From a virus: a stretch of DNA of 29,661 nucleotides. The notes beneath the pieces were generated by a model. The model made no database searches and was not told where the DNA came from. It saw nothing but the letters and a program-made list of their open reading frames with translations. Both the position numbers and the translations under genes were made by a program. Each line of letters opens with the position of its first letter. The first letter of the stretch is position 1. The stretch is from the IMG/VR virus record IMGVR_UViG_3300028384_000564, positions 1-29,661 of that record, one strand, 5' to 3'. Below are positions 29,381 through 29,661 of the stretch, piece by piece.

Positions 29381-29661
29381 CAGTATCGAGCAGCACAAAC
29401 AGAGTTAGCTACAGCGGCAACGGTTCGCTTACTACTTTTGCGTATACCTTTAAGGTTTTTGACCAGGACGATTTGACTGTCATCCTACGCGCGGCAGACG
29501 GCACAGAAACAGCGCAAACAATCACAACGCATTACACTGTCACTAATGTTGGCAATGCAGGCGGCGGCAATGTTGAGTTCATCACAGCACCAAGCGCAAC
29601 AGAGACAGTTGTTATTGTGCGTGAGCAGCCGTTCACTCAGGGGCTTGACCTTGTCCCTAAC
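29377..29661 (+). CDS. tail fibre/tailspike N-terminal part (partial, runs off window)
   Basis: The 95 residues present begin MTVSSSTNRVSYSGNGSLTT and continue FAYTFKVFDQDDLTVILRAA, with a YTVTNVGNAGGG turn and TVVIVREQPFTQGLDLVPN. This is the beta-rich N-terminal head-binding domain of podovirus tail fibres (T7 gp17-like, PF03906 type), which fixes the fibre to the adaptor/nozzle junction. The receptor-binding part lies beyond the window. AAGGA stands about eight bases before the ATG. It follows the ejection proteins, the usual place for this gene. Confidence 0.85.
   Translation, partial: MTVSSSTNRVSYSGNGSLTTFAYTFKVFDQDDLTVILRAADGTETAQTITTHYTVTNVGNAGGGNVEFITAPSATETVVIVREQPFTQGLDLVPN

Noticed and set aside
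1-29661. Diversity-generating retroelement, expected in BPP-1-like podoviruses
   Set aside because: No reverse transcriptase motif (YxDD) and no template/variable repeat pair was seen within the window.
1-29661. tRNA genes, CRISPR arrays, insertion sequences, integrase or att site
   Set aside because: No cloverleaf with a T-loop GTTCRANNC pattern, no regularly spaced repeats and no transposase or recombinase motifs were found on either strand by eye.

Overview
The window reads as part of the genome of a short-tailed, T7/P22-like double-stranded DNA phage (podovirus). The packaging and virion genes appear in the order of Bordetella BPP-1-like and marine alphaproteobacterial podoviruses: small and large terminase, portal, Bbp19-like protein, scaffold, capsid, tail-tube proteins A and B, gp13/14/15-like core proteins, a giant polyvalent protein, an ejection protein and a tail fibre. 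No rRNA, tRNA, integrase, transposase or bacterial housekeeping gene was seen. A marine alphaproteobacterial host is inference only, from family resemblances (small DUF6321-type and basic proteins, holin type, M15 lysin type, polyvalent protein). Genes are tightly packed with many ATGA or TAATG overlaps, and GC is moderate.

Layout. (a) 1-2416, plus strand: the end of an upstream gene, then a lysis cassette (XhlA-like membrane protein, two further small proteins, two holin-like proteins, an M15 peptidase endolysin) and three small lysine-rich proteins, closed by a hairpin at 2417-2447. (b) 2549-5082, minus strand: a recombination module of PD-(D/E)XK exonuclease, DUF1071 single-strand annealing protein, a Gln-rich-tailed protein, a helix-turn-helix protein and a small ORF. 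(c) 5155-7625, plus strand: a divergent early operon with Cro-like and winged-helix regulators, a Holliday-junction-resolvase-like nuclease and small zinc-finger proteins, closed by a hairpin at 7656-7675. (d) 7697-9787, minus strand: seven very small accessory genes. (e) 10002-29661, plus strand: packaging, capsid, tail and ejection genes.

Regulation. Three likely promoters (5098+, 9088-, 9844-) share a palindrome, TTGACAG-N4-TGTCA, whose left arm forms the -35 box. This suggests one repressor or activator controlling the plus-strand early operon and both minus-strand accessory operons. The Cro-like protein at 5155-5358 is the obvious candidate.

Oddities. The capsid gene is fused in frame to a tail-tube A (gp11-like) protein that lacks its N-terminal part (junction near 16520). 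The endolysin lacks its usual N-terminal segment and lies in frame with the stop codon of the preceding holin. Both look like deletions, either biological or from assembly. No transglycosylase motif was recognised in the ejection proteins. No polymerase, primase or helicase lies in the window, so either the genome extends beyond it or the phage relies on its host.
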